From Oscillospiraceae bacterium (GTDB lineage Bacteria > Bacillota > Clostridia > Oscillospirales > Acutalibacteraceae), in contig CADBMQ010000264.1 of NCBI GenBank assembly GCA_902795765.1, forward strand, positions 1 through 5,898: DNA of 5,898 nt, given 5' to 3'. Made by a program: the position numbers and the translations under genes. The notes beneath the pieces are model-generated. The model saw only the letters and a list, made by a program, of their open reading frames with translations, did not search any database and was not told the origin of the DNA. This document shows positions 1 through 5,898 of this stretch, piece after piece; within the stretch, counting starts at the first letter, position 1, and the number at the start of each line of letters is the position of its first letter.

Positions 1-86
1 AATCTCGTCAATTAGAAAAGTCGTTTAAATCGAATGTGCCTGATGAGATATACGATACTCTGCTTGCGGAGGCTTGTGATGAATAG
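1..86 (+). CDS. ylxR: YlxR family RNA-associated protein, C-terminal end (partial)
   Basis: Only the last 27 complete codons are present, read from base 3 to the TAG at 84-86; the start lies off the left edge. The visible tail ends in PDEIYDTLLAEACDE. It resembles the C-terminus of the YlxR (DUF448) family, where a basic helix is followed by a short acidic helix containing a P-(D/E)-E-(I/L)-Y segment. In Bacillus subtilis YlxR (RnpM) has been described as an RNA-binding modulator of RNase P. The identity here rests as much on position as on sequence, because ylxR sits directly between nusA and ylxQ in Firmicutes. The last codons contain the ylxQ ribosome binding site, and the stop overlaps the ylxQ start by 8 bases, which suggests translational coupling. 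Confidence 0.75.
   Translation, partial: SRQLEKSFKSNVPDEIYDTLLAEACDE
68..72 (+). promoter_or_regulatory. Ribosome binding site of ylxQ (GGAGG)
   Basis: A GGAGG lies 6 bases before the ATG at 79. This supports that start over the in-frame ATG codons at 34 and 43, which lie deep in ylxR. The site is inside the ylxR codons for Ala-Glu-Ala near its C-terminus. Confidence 0.8.
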
Positions 87-390
87 TAAATTTTTATCTA
101 TGCTCGGGATTGCTCGAAAATCGGGTAACGCTTTACTCGGTTTTGACAAAACAAAAGACGGACTGCAAAGCGGTAAGGCAAAAATTGTTTGCGTTTGCTC
201 CGATATTTCCGAAAAAACTCTCAAAGAACTGCGTTATTTCGCTGAAAGAGAGAATGTTCAAATTATCGAGAGCTGTCATGATATGTTTGAGTTTTCAAAC
301 GCTGTCGGCACTAAAACAGGTGTGGTTGCGATTACTGATAACGGTATTGCAAAGCGACTTGTTGAACTTGCTGACACTACGGGAATGTAA
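79..390 (+). CDS. ylxQ: L7Ae/L30e-like RNA-binding protein YlxQ
   Basis: A 103-residue protein of the L7Ae/L30e/S12e/Gadd45 fold, the family that binds kink-turns in structured RNA. The start MNSKFLSMLGIARKSGN (residues 1-17) matches the family opening, in which a hydrophobic helix leads into a glycine turn. The central part GLQSGKAKIVCVCSDISEKT, beginning near residue 33, is the usual 'gkak-hydrophobic strand-D-S-T' core. The C-terminal half has the hydrophobic strand GVVAITD and a final helix, IAKRLVEL. The length is normal for stand-alone bacterial YlxQ. The start is fixed by GGAGG six bases upstream. It overlaps ylxR by 8 bases and precedes infB by 18. The cellular target of bacterial YlxQ is poorly defined; kink-turn binding is inferred from the family. 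An L7Ae-type ribosomal protein L7A homologue is the alternative label. Confidence 0.9.
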   Translation: MNSKFLSMLGIARKSGNALLGFDKTKDGLQSGKAKIVCVCSDISEKTLKELRYFAERENVQIIESCHDMFEFSNAVGTKTGVVAITDNGIAKRLVELADTTGM

Positions 391-391
391 G

Positions 392-397
392 AAAGGA
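392..397 (+). promoter_or_regulatory. Ribosome binding site of infB (AAAGGA)
   Basis: AAAGGA lies in the 18-base gap after ylxQ. It is 11 bases before the ATG at 409 and 5 bases before an in-frame TTG at 403. The spacing is slightly long for the ATG and slightly short for the TTG, so the site alone does not settle which codon starts infB. Confidence 0.6.
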
Positions 398-408
398 TTG
401 ATTTGTAT

Positions 409-2985
409 ATGGCTGCTAAACTTAAATTAAACGAGGTTGCAAAAGACTTCAATTTAACTTCAAAGGAAGTAGTTGCTCTGTTGTCGGCTTTTAACCCCGA
501 CACTCAGTATAAAACACAGTCGGCTTTGTCCGCAGATGAGGTTGGATATGTTTTTGATGCTTTAACTCAAAAGAATTCGGTTAAAAACTTCGATACTTAC
601 TTCGCTATGGGTGAGGAGCACGCTAAAAAGCACAAAGAGGCTAAGCAGTCAAAGCAGGAGGAATTGCTTCGTCAACAAGAGATGATTGCTAAAATGCTCG
701 CAGACGCTCAAAAAGCAGCACAAGGCGACTCTGCTCCTGGAACAGAAAAGCCAAAGACTCAAAAGGCTGAAAAGACTGCTAAATCAGCTAAGACTGAGAA
801 AACCGAGAAGACTGAAAAGCCTGCTAAGGTTGAGAAAAAAGAAAAAGTTGAAAAGACTGAAAAAGTCGAGAAAAAGGTTGAAAAGAAAGCTGAAAAGAAA
901 CCTGCGAAAAAAGTTGAAAAGAAATCTGAAAAGAAGGCAGAGAGCAATCCCTTGCCTCCTCAAAAGAAAAACAAACATACTGACCACGACTCCAATCCTA
1001 TCGTTAAGACGGTCGAGATGCACAGAGTTGACACTCGTACAAGCAATGTAAACCTTGACAAGTATAACGAAAAATATGATTCAATGGGGCCGTCAAGCAA
1101 ATATGGCGATTCTGTACAAAAGAAGCAGAAAATTCATCAGAAATCGCAGATGTATAAAAAAGGTCATAAATCCAATAAGCGTGAGACTGAACAGGATAAG
1201 TTGCGTCGTTTGGGTATGGAACGTGCAAAAGCTCGTCCGATTGAAATTACTGTCGGAGAGGAAATCACAGTTACAGAACTTGCTTCAAGAATGAAGAAAA
1301 CTGCTGCCGAAGTTGTTAAAAAGCTTATGATGCTCGGTGTTATGGCAGGTATGAACGATACTATCGACTTTGACACCGCAGAAATCGTTGCTACCGAACT
1401 TGGTGCAAAGGTTACACGTGAAGTTGTTGTCACTATCGAAGAGCGTATTATGGACGCTGCCGAAGATAAAGAGGAAGATTTGCTCCCACGTGACCCGGTC
1501 GTTGTTGTTATGGGACACGTTGACCATGGTAAGACTTCCCTTTTGGACTACATCAGAAAGTCAAGCGTTACATCAACCGAAGCGGGTGGTATTACACAGC
1601 ACATCGGTGCATATCGTGTAAATGTTGGCGACAAAAAAATCACTTTCCTCGACACTCCCGGTCACGCTGCATTTACATCTATGCGTCAGCGTGGTGCTAT
1701 GGTTACAGATATCGCAATTCTTGTTGTAGCTGCCGATGACGGTATTATGCCACAGACTATCGAGGCTATCAGCCACGCAAAAGCAGCTAACGTTCAAATT
1801 ATCGTTGCTATCAACAAAATGGATAAACCCGGTGTTTCTACCGACAAGATTATGCAACAACTTACCGAACACGAACTCGTTCCCGAAGAATGGGGTGGCG
1901 ATGTTATCTGTGTTCCCGTTTCAGCTCACACTGGTATGAATATCGATCAGCTGCTCGAAAATGTGCTTCTCATTGCAGAAATGCAGGAGTTGCGTGCTAA
2001 TCCTAACCGTAAGGCTAACGGTGCCGTTATTGAAGCTCGTCTTGATAAAGGTCGTGGCCCTGTTTCTACACTTCTTGTGCAGAAAGGTACATTGCATACA
2101 GGCGACATTATCGTTGCAGGTACATCAGTTGGTCGTGTTAGAGTTATGCTCAACGACAAGGGCGAAAAGGTTAGCGAAGCAGGTCCGTCAGTTCCTGTTG
2201 AGATTACAGGTCTTGATGAAGTTCCGCAAGCAGGTGATACTTTCGACGCAGTTTCTGATGAAAAACTTGCTCGTGAGCTTGTTGAACAACGTCGTACTGC
2301 TCTCAAAGAAGAAGAATTCAGTAAATATAAGAAAGTTACTTTGGATAACTTGTTTGATCAACTCAAAGAAGGCGAAATGAAAGAACTTTCGATTATCGTT
2401 AAAGCAGACGTTCAAGGCTCTGTTGAGGCTGTTAAACAGTCACTCGAAAAACTCACTAACGACGAAGTTCGTGTTAAAGTTATTCACGGTGGTGTTGGTG
2501 CCGTTAACGAGTCTGACGTTAAACTCGCAGAAGCATCAAATGCTATTATAGTTGGTTTCAATGTTCGTCCTGATACAGTTGCAAGAGATCTTGCAGAGGA
2601 AAGTGGCGTTGATATGAGAATGTATCGTGTCATCTATGACTGCATTGAAGAAATTGAATCGGCTATCAAAGGTATGCTCGCTCCGAAGTTCCGTGAGGTT
2701 CAACTCGGTAGAAGTGAGGTACGTAGGACATTTAAGATTTCGAGCATTGGTACTATCGCAGGTTGTTATGTGCTTGAAGGTAAAGTTACAAGAGATGCGC
2801 AAATTCGTGTAGTTCGTGACGGTATCGTTATCTTTGAAGATAAGATTGATTCCTTGCGTCGTTTCAAGGATGATGTTAAGGAAGTCGGTACAAACTATGA
2901 ATGTGGTATCGGTCTTGAAAAATTTGACGATATTAAAGAAGGAGATATTCTCGAAGCATTTGTTATCGAGGAATATCAAGACTAA
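409..2985 (+). CDS. infB: Translation initiation factor IF-2
   Basis: An 858-residue cytoplasmic GTPase that places initiator fMet-tRNA on the 30S subunit and promotes 50S joining. Domains in order: a first IF2_N motif at about 1-50 ([17 protein letters not shown]); a Lys/Glu-rich linker at about 113-178; a basic stretch; a second IF2_N domain at about 280-345; the G domain with G1 GHVDHGKT (369-376), G3 DTPGH (415-419), G4 NKMD (469-472) and G5 SAH (505-507); domain II from about 538 ([13 protein letters not shown]); domain III with KADVQGS (665-671); and the fMet-tRNA-binding C-terminal domain with the GCYV (785-788) and ECGIG (831-835) signatures. All GTPase motifs are intact and the length is typical for long Firmicute IF-2. 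ATG 409 is chosen because [14 protein letters not shown] matches family N-termini; TTG 403 would add Met-Tyr. Arginine codons are almost all CGT, with no CGA or CGC seen, consistent with high expression. Confidence 0.98.
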   Translation: MAAKLKLNEVAKDFNLTSKEVVALLSAFNPDTQYKTQSALSADEVGYVFDALTQKNSVKNFDTYFAMGEEHAKKHKEAKQSKQEELLRQQEMIAKMLADAQKAAQGDSAPGTEKPKTQKAEKTAKSAKTEKTEKTEKPAKVEKKEKVEKTEKVEKKVEKKAEKKPAKKVEKKSEKKAESNPLPPQKKNKHTDHDSNPIVKTVEMHRVDTRTSNVNLDKYNEKYDSMGPSSKYGDSVQKKQKIHQKSQMYKKGHKSNKRETEQDKLRRLGMERAKARPIEITVGEEITVTELASRMKKTAAEVVKKLMMLGVMAGMNDTIDFDTAEIVATELGAKVTREVVVTIEERIMDAAEDKEEDLLPRDPVVVVMGHVDHGKTSLLDYIRKSSVTSTEAGGITQHIGAYRVNVGDKKITFLDTPGHAAFTSMRQRGAMVTDIAILVVAADDGIMPQTIEAISHAKAANVQIIVAINKMDKPGVSTDKIMQQLTEHELVPEEWGGDVICVPVSAHTGMNIDQLLENVLLIAEMQELRANPNRKANGAVIEARLDKGRGPVSTLLVQKGTLHTGDIIVAGTSVGRVRVMLNDKGEKVSEAGPSVPVEITGLDEVPQAGDTFDAVSDEKLARELVEQRRTALKEEEFSKYKKVTLDNLFDQLKEGEMKELSIIVKADVQGSVEAVKQSLEKLTNDEVRVKVIHGGVGAVNESDVKLAEASNAIIVGFNVRPDTVARDLAEESGVDMRMYRVIYDCIEEIESAIKGMLAPKFREVQLGRSEVRRTFKISSIGTIAGCYVLEGKVTRDAQIRVVRDGIVIFEDKIDSLRRFKDDVKEVGTNYECGIGLEKFDDIKEGDILEAFVIEEYQD
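745..942 (+). repeat. Low-complexity Lys/Glu repeat tract inside infB
   Basis: About 66 codons (IF-2 residues 113-178) built from short imperfect units of the type (A/T/V)-E-K-K/T, such as [21 protein letters not shown]. At DNA level the tract repeats GAAAAG, GAGAAA and AAGACTGAAAAG. It is expected to form a charged, extended or helical linker between the N-terminal IF2_N motif and the rest of the factor. Such linkers vary greatly in length among IF-2 proteins. The tract produces spurious open frames on both strands (Lys/Arg/Leu-rich forward, Phe/Ser-rich reverse). Confidence 0.85.
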
Positions 2986-2987
2986 TC

Positions 2988-2992
2988 AGGAG
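2988..2992 (+). promoter_or_regulatory. Ribosome binding site of rbfA (AGGAG)
   Basis: AGGAG lies 7 bases before the rbfA ATG at 3000, within the 14-base gap after infB. Strength and spacing are near ideal and fix the start. Confidence 0.85.
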
Positions 2993-2999
2993 TGAGTTT

Positions 3000-3371
3000 A
3001 TGTCATCACATAGAATTGACAGAACAACGCAGGATATAAAAAGAGCTTTGTCGACAATTATCCCCGAACTTAAAGACCCTCGCATTTCCCCGATGTTATC
3101 GGTTGTGCGTGTGGAAGTTTCGGGTGATATGTCGTATGCTAAAATTTATGTTAGTGCGTTTGAAGGCTTTGAAAAATCAAAAGAGTCTGTAAAAGGATTG
3201 AAAAGTGCATCGGGATATATCAAGCGTGAGCTTTCACGTGCAGTTAAAATGCGTAAAATGCCCGAACTAACTTTTATTGCAGATAACTCAATCGCTCATG
3301 GTAGTGAAATTGCTCGTATTATTGGTGATTTCACTTATAATGAAGATAACGGAGATAATGAAGATGAGTAA
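3000..3371 (+). CDS. rbfA: Ribosome-binding factor A
   Basis: A 123-residue 30S assembly factor needed for late 16S rRNA maturation; in E. coli it binds free 30S subunits near the 5' end region of 16S rRNA. The single type-II KH-like domain is complete. The N-terminal helix RIDRTTQDIKRALSTII leads to the signature DPRI (26-29), then strand SVVRVEVSGDMSYAKIYVS (34-52), then the helix carrying the kinked A-x-G (A70-S71-G72, SASGYIKREL) that replaces the GxxG of classic KH domains. The final strand is MPELTFIADNS (87-97). The tail NEDNGDNEDE is strongly acidic and carries the nrnA ribosome binding site in its codons. The start is set by AGGAG at 7 bases. The infB-rbfA pairing is conserved across bacteria, and the 8-base overlap with the next gene suggests coupling. 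Confidence 0.96.
   Translation: MSSHRIDRTTQDIKRALSTIIPELKDPRISPMLSVVRVEVSGDMSYAKIYVSAFEGFEKSKESVKGLKSASGYIKRELSRAVKMRKMPELTFIADNSIAHGSEIARIIGDFTYNEDNGDNEDE
3351..3354 (+). promoter_or_regulatory. Ribosome binding site of nrnA (GGAG) inside rbfA
   Basis: GGAG is followed by two in-frame ATG codons, at 3358 (3 bases away) and 3364 (9 bases away). The spacing favours 3364. The site is written within the acidic C-terminal codons of rbfA. Confidence 0.65.
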
Positions 3372-4305
3372 AATCACACTCGACCAGGTTGCAGATATTT
3401 TAAAAGAACATAATAATATTCGCATTATTTGTCATCGCTCACCCGATGGCGATACGATTGGCTCTGCTTATGCTCTGCTATTTGCTCTTCGTGGTATGGG
3501 TAAAAAATGCTGTGTTGTTTGCAGCGATGAACTGCCGAAAAAGTTTGTCTATATAACAGATAATGCAGAAGTTCAAGAATTTGATGTTGAATTTACTATC
3601 GCTGTTGACGTTGCAGACAGACCTTTGCTTGGCAAGGTTTTTGATACTGTTACACCCGATTTGGTTATTGACCACCACATATCTAATACGCTTTACGGAA
3701 AGCAGACTTGTATTATCGACTCTGCTTCAAACTGCGAGAATATATACAATCTTATCAAGATTATGAATGTTGAGATTGACAAACATATTGCAGATGCGTT
3801 ATATACAGGTGTTGCGACTGATACGGGTTGCTTTATGTTCTCTAATGTTACTTCGCAGACTCACATAATTGCGGCTGACCTTATAAACAAAGGTGCTGAT
3901 TTTGCCGAAATTAACCGTGTTATGTTTGAAACCAAGACCGTGAGCCGTTTGAAAGTCGAGCGTTATGCTTACGACAACATACATATTTTTGCAGATGGCA
4001 AAGCAGCTATTTTGTGTATTCCCCACTCTGTTTGCAAAGAGGCAAATGCTATGCCTGAAGATTTGGAAGGCATAAACGCTCTTACTCGTAAAATTGAGGG
4101 TGTTATTTTGGGCATCACAGTTCGTGAGCAAGAAGATGGATCAAACCGTGTTTCAGTTCGTACACACGCTCCTGTTGATGCATCTGCTTTCTGCAAAAAC
4201 TTTGGTGGTGGCGGTCACGTTCGTGCCGGCGGTTGTGGATTTGATTGCACAATTGACGAAGCAAAAGATTTACTTATGGCTAAGGCTTTGGATGTACTCA
4301 AATGA
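3364..4305 (+). CDS. nrnA: DHH/DHHA1 phosphoesterase, NrnA-type (oligoribonuclease / pAp phosphatase)
   Basis: A 313-residue protein of the DHH superfamily. Family members named NrnA degrade 2-5 nt nanoRNAs and many also remove the 3' phosphate from pAp; Firmicutes use them in place of Orn. All metal-site motifs are visible: motif I H24-x-x-P-D28-G-D30 followed by T-I-G-S; motif II D82 in AVDVAD; motif III D103-H104-H105; motif IV D153 in GVATDTGCF. The C-terminal DHHA1 domain carries the substrate-binding G-G-G-G-H (281-285) followed by VRAGG. The length is normal for NrnA (about 310-325). ATG 3364 is chosen because GGAG is 9 bases upstream; ATG 3358 would add Met-Lys. It overlaps rbfA by 8 bases and truB by 4, the usual position of this gene in Firmicutes. 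A related DHH nuclease with pGpG or c-di-AMP breakdown products as substrate cannot be excluded from sequence alone. Confidence 0.9.
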   Translation: MSKITLDQVADILKEHNNIRIICHRSPDGDTIGSAYALLFALRGMGKKCCVVCSDELPKKFVYITDNAEVQEFDVEFTIAVDVADRPLLGKVFDTVTPDLVIDHHISNTLYGKQTCIIDSASNCENIYNLIKIMNVEIDKHIADALYTGVATDTGCFMFSNVTSQTHIIAADLINKGADFAEINRVMFETKTVSRLKVERYAYDNIHIFADGKAAILCIPHSVCKEANAMPEDLEGINALTRKIEGVILGITVREQEDGSNRVSVRTHAPVDASAFCKNFGGGGHVRAGGCGFDCTIDEAKDLLMAKALDVLK

Positions 4306-5189
4306 GCGTAAATAAAATTGTTCTAATAAACAAACCATCGGGAGTGCCGTCTTTTCGTGTAACTTCGGCGGTTCGTAGAAAACTAAACACTAAAAAAGCA
4401 GGACACGCAGGAACACTTGACCCTATGGCATCGGGTGTGCTTGCTGTTTATACAGGTAACGCCGCTCGTTTTATTGATTTATCCGAAGACGAAGACGACA
4501 ATAAGAAACGTTATGTGGCAGGATTTAGACTTGGACAGACAACAGACACTCTCGACTGTGAAGGTCAGATTTTAGATGAACGACCTGTTTCGGTCGGCGA
4601 ACAAGATATTCTTAAAATATTACCTGATTTTACCGGTCGAATTACTCAAATTCCACCTATGTTCTCTGCTATAAAAAAAGATGGTGTTCCACTTTATAAA
4701 TTAGCCCGACAAGGCATTAAAGTTGATGTTAAAAGTCGAGAGATTACTGTTTATTCAATTAAACTCCTCTCGTTCGATGGACGTGACGGTGTTATAGATG
4801 TTGTGTGCAGTAAAGGCACATATATTCGCACGTTGATTGCCGATATTGGCGAGACTCTCGGTTGCGGTGCTCATATGATTTCGCTTGAACGCACTTTATC
4901 AAATGGATATACGATTGATATGTGCGTCAGTCTTGACGATTTTGTGAATGGCGACGAAAGTTGTATTCACGATGCAGATTTTGCCGTTATGAAATACCCT
5001 CGTGCCAATGTGAGTTCGGCACAGGAACGGCTTTTCCGCAACGGTGGTGGCTTGTTCAAAGAGCGAATGAAAATTAAAGACGATTACTATTCGAAGTACT
5101 ATCGTGTTTACTCAAATGATGTATTTGTCGGACTTGGAATTTTGAGTGATGACGGTACTTTGATAAATCCAAAATGTATTATGACATAA
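4302..5189 (+). CDS. truB: tRNA pseudouridine(55) synthase TruB
   Basis: A 295-residue enzyme that isomerises U55 in the T-loop of tRNAs to pseudouridine. The N-terminal motif NKPSGVPS (10-17) corresponds to the usual (D/N)KPxGxTS. The catalytic motif GHAGTLDPMASGVL has nucleophile Asp40. The K-R-Y...LGQTTDTLDCEG segment (69-88), Q-I-P-P-M-F-S-A (116-123) and CSKGTYIRT (169-177) are all present, as expected for an active enzyme. From about residue 235 there is a PUA-like C-terminal part ending in VFVGLGILSDDGTL. Two positions are unusual: Pro16 where Thr or Ser is common, and Glu196 in LERT where LRRT is the usual bacterial form. The ATG overlaps the nrnA stop as ATGA, and only a weak GGA lies nine bases upstream, so its translation probably depends on reinitiation after nrnA. 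It uses five CGA arginine codons, unlike infB. Confidence 0.96.
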   Translation: MSVNKIVLINKPSGVPSFRVTSAVRRKLNTKKAGHAGTLDPMASGVLAVYTGNAARFIDLSEDEDDNKKRYVAGFRLGQTTDTLDCEGQILDERPVSVGEQDILKILPDFTGRITQIPPMFSAIKKDGVPLYKLARQGIKVDVKSREITVYSIKLLSFDGRDGVIDVVCSKGTYIRTLIADIGETLGCGAHMISLERTLSNGYTIDMCVSLDDFVNGDESCIHDADFAVMKYPRANVSSAQERLFRNGGGLFKERMKIKDDYYSKYYRVYSNDVFVGLGILSDDGTLINPKCIMT

Positions 5190-5198
5190 AAAGAAAGC

Positions 5199-5201
5199 AG
5201 G
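5199..5201 (+). promoter_or_regulatory. Weak ribosome binding site of ribF (AGG)
   Basis: The 19-base gap after truB contains AAGAAAGCAGG. The AGG lies 7 bases before GTG 5209 but only 1 base before the other in-frame GTG at 5203, so it favours 5209. Confidence 0.5.
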
Positions 5202-5208
5202 TGTGACG

Positions 5209-5898
5209 GTGCGGACGTTTAAAGATATGCATAATTTGTCGCTCGACAACTATGCAGTTGCCATTGGCACTTTTGATGGTATTCATCAAGGTCATCGTGC
5301 CGTTATAAACGCTACTATTAAAAGTGGTCTTAAACCTGCCGTTTTTACATTTGAGTTTCCACCATCAGGTGCGAAACGTATTATGACTAATTCTGTTAAA
5401 ATGAGAGTATTACAGTCGTTTGGAATTGAAACTGTTATATCTCCCGATTTTGATAGCGTTCGCAATATGTCTCCCGAAGAGTTTGTCGGTGTGTTTGCCA
5501 AAATTGGCATTAAACACATTTTTTGTGGATATAATTTCCGCTTTGGAAAAGGTGCTTCGGGTGATGTTAGTGTTTTAAAAGCACTTGGTGAAAAGTTTAA
5601 TATCAAAGTTACTGCTATTGAAAAGGTTGACAACTGCTCTTCAAGTATCGTTCGCTCTGCTATCGAAAACGGCGAACTGAAACTTGCAAACGAGTTGATG
5701 ACTGTTCCTTTTGAGTATGATTTTGATGTAACGCACGGTGCTCATATTGGTAGTGAAATTATGAACACTCCGACTATTAACCAACTTTGGCAAGATGGAA
5801 TCGTTGTTCCGAAAGCGGGTGTTTATGCGTCAAAGACGCTTGTTGGAGATGAATGGTGCAAAAGCATTACCAATATCGGCATTACCCCGACTGTTAAA
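5209..5898 (+). CDS. ribF: Bifunctional riboflavin kinase / FAD synthetase RibF (3' truncated by window)
   Basis: 230 codons are present with no stop; full-length family members have about 305-320 residues, so roughly a quarter is missing. The enzyme phosphorylates riboflavin to FMN and then adenylylates it to FAD. The N-terminal FMN adenylyltransferase domain shows the nucleotide-binding motif GTFDGIHQGH (20-29), CGYNFRFGKGASGD (106-119) and SSSIVR (144-149). The C-terminal riboflavin kinase domain begins near 172 and shows PTIN (188-191), KAGVYAS, and NIGITPTV at the edge. Two consensus elements look degenerate: the LGRPY region reads MTVPF, and GRxLGF before PTxN reads SEIMNT. The GTG start is chosen because VRTFKDMHNL aligns with normal RibF N-termini and an AGG is 7 bases upstream; GTG 5203 and ATG 5227 are alternatives. 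ribF commonly follows truB in bacteria. Confidence 0.92.
   Translation, partial: MRTFKDMHNLSLDNYAVAIGTFDGIHQGHRAVINATIKSGLKPAVFTFEFPPSGAKRIMTNSVKMRVLQSFGIETVISPDFDSVRNMSPEEFVGVFAKIGIKHIFCGYNFRFGKGASGDVSVLKALGEKFNIKVTAIEKVDNCSSSIVRSAIENGELKLANELMTVPFEYDFDVTHGAHIGSEIMNTPTINQLWQDGIVVPKAGVYASKTLVGDEWCKSITNIGITPTVK

Noticed and set aside
34..78. Upstream ATG codons (34 and 43) that would extend ylxQ by up to 15 residues
   Set aside because: The extension MCLMRYTILCLRRLV lies in the ylxR coding region, has no family match and lacks the GGAGG that precedes ATG 79.
656..666. AGGAGG followed by an in-frame TTG inside infB, a possible internal start for a shorter IF-2
   Set aside because: Only 2 bases separate AGGAGG from the TTG, and the next ATG (682) is 20 bases away. 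It is more simply Glu-Glu codons before a leucine.
759..947. A Phe/Ser-rich reverse-strand frame resembling a hydrophobic peptide
   Set aside because: It is the antisense reading of GAAAAG/GAGAAA repeats. The composition comes from the repeat, not from a gene.
686..1051. A 121-residue Lys/Arg/Leu-rich open frame on the + strand
   Set aside because: It is the +1 frame of the Lys/Glu linker of infB. It is low complexity, lies fully inside the IF-2 frame and shows no domain.
2536..2979. A 147-residue reverse-strand open frame
   Set aside because: It is antisense to the conserved C-terminal domain of IF-2 and resembles no known protein.
3277..3363. An N-terminal extension of nrnA from ATG 3277 giving a hydrophobic leader
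   Set aside because: The leader is the out-of-frame reading of conserved rbfA codons. NrnA is cytoplasmic, and GGAG points to ATG 3364.
5187..5211. A possible terminator or separate promoter between truB and ribF
   Set aside because: The 19-base gap has no inverted repeat with a T-run and no -35/-10 pair. It holds only a weak ribosome binding site.
5292..5633. A 113-residue reverse-strand open frame
   Set aside because: It lies entirely antisense to ribF, whose frame shows clear family motifs; no convincing ribosome binding site or domain was seen.

Overview
The window carries one strand-uniform, tightly packed translation and RNA-processing gene cluster: the end of ylxR, then ylxQ, infB, rbfA, an nrnA-type DHH phosphoesterase, truB, and the first three quarters of ribF. 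All genes are on the + strand. The order (nusA)-ylxR-ylxQ-infB-rbfA-nrnA-truB-ribF is the classic nusA-infB operon layout of Firmicutes. The ylxR/ylxQ pair, the DHH gene between rbfA and truB, the AGGAGG-type ribosome binding sites and the moderately AT-rich codon use all suggest a Clostridia-like bacterium. No closer placement can be made by eye.

Layout: bases 1-86 hold the ylxR C-terminus, which overlaps the ylxQ start by 8 bases. ylxQ runs 79-390. After an 18-base gap, infB fills 409-2985 (858 residues) and includes a Lys/Glu-rich linker of about 66 residues. After 14 bases comes rbfA (3000-3371), which overlaps nrnA (3364-4305) by 8 bases. nrnA overlaps truB (4302-5189) by an ATGA. After 19 bases ribF starts at a GTG (5209) and runs off the right edge. 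No stretch over 20 bases lacks coding sequence. I saw no promoter, terminator, RNA gene, mobile element or CRISPR array.

The genes fit together functionally. IF-2 starts translation, RbfA matures the 30S subunit, TruB makes Psi55 in tRNA, YlxQ is an L7Ae-like RNA binder, YlxR is a small RNA-associated factor, and NrnA degrades nanoRNAs or pAp. RibF makes FMN and FAD and is a frequent genomic neighbour without an obvious mechanistic link. The overlaps and short gaps point to one polycistronic mRNA, with transcription starting upstream of the window.

I looked for an undescribed system and did not find one; this is an ordinary housekeeping region. The points worth a second look are small: start-codon ambiguity at infB and ribF, Shine-Dalgarno sites embedded in upstream coding tails, a repeat-derived linker in IF-2, different arginine codon use in infB and truB, and a few unusual residues in the TruB and RibF motifs.
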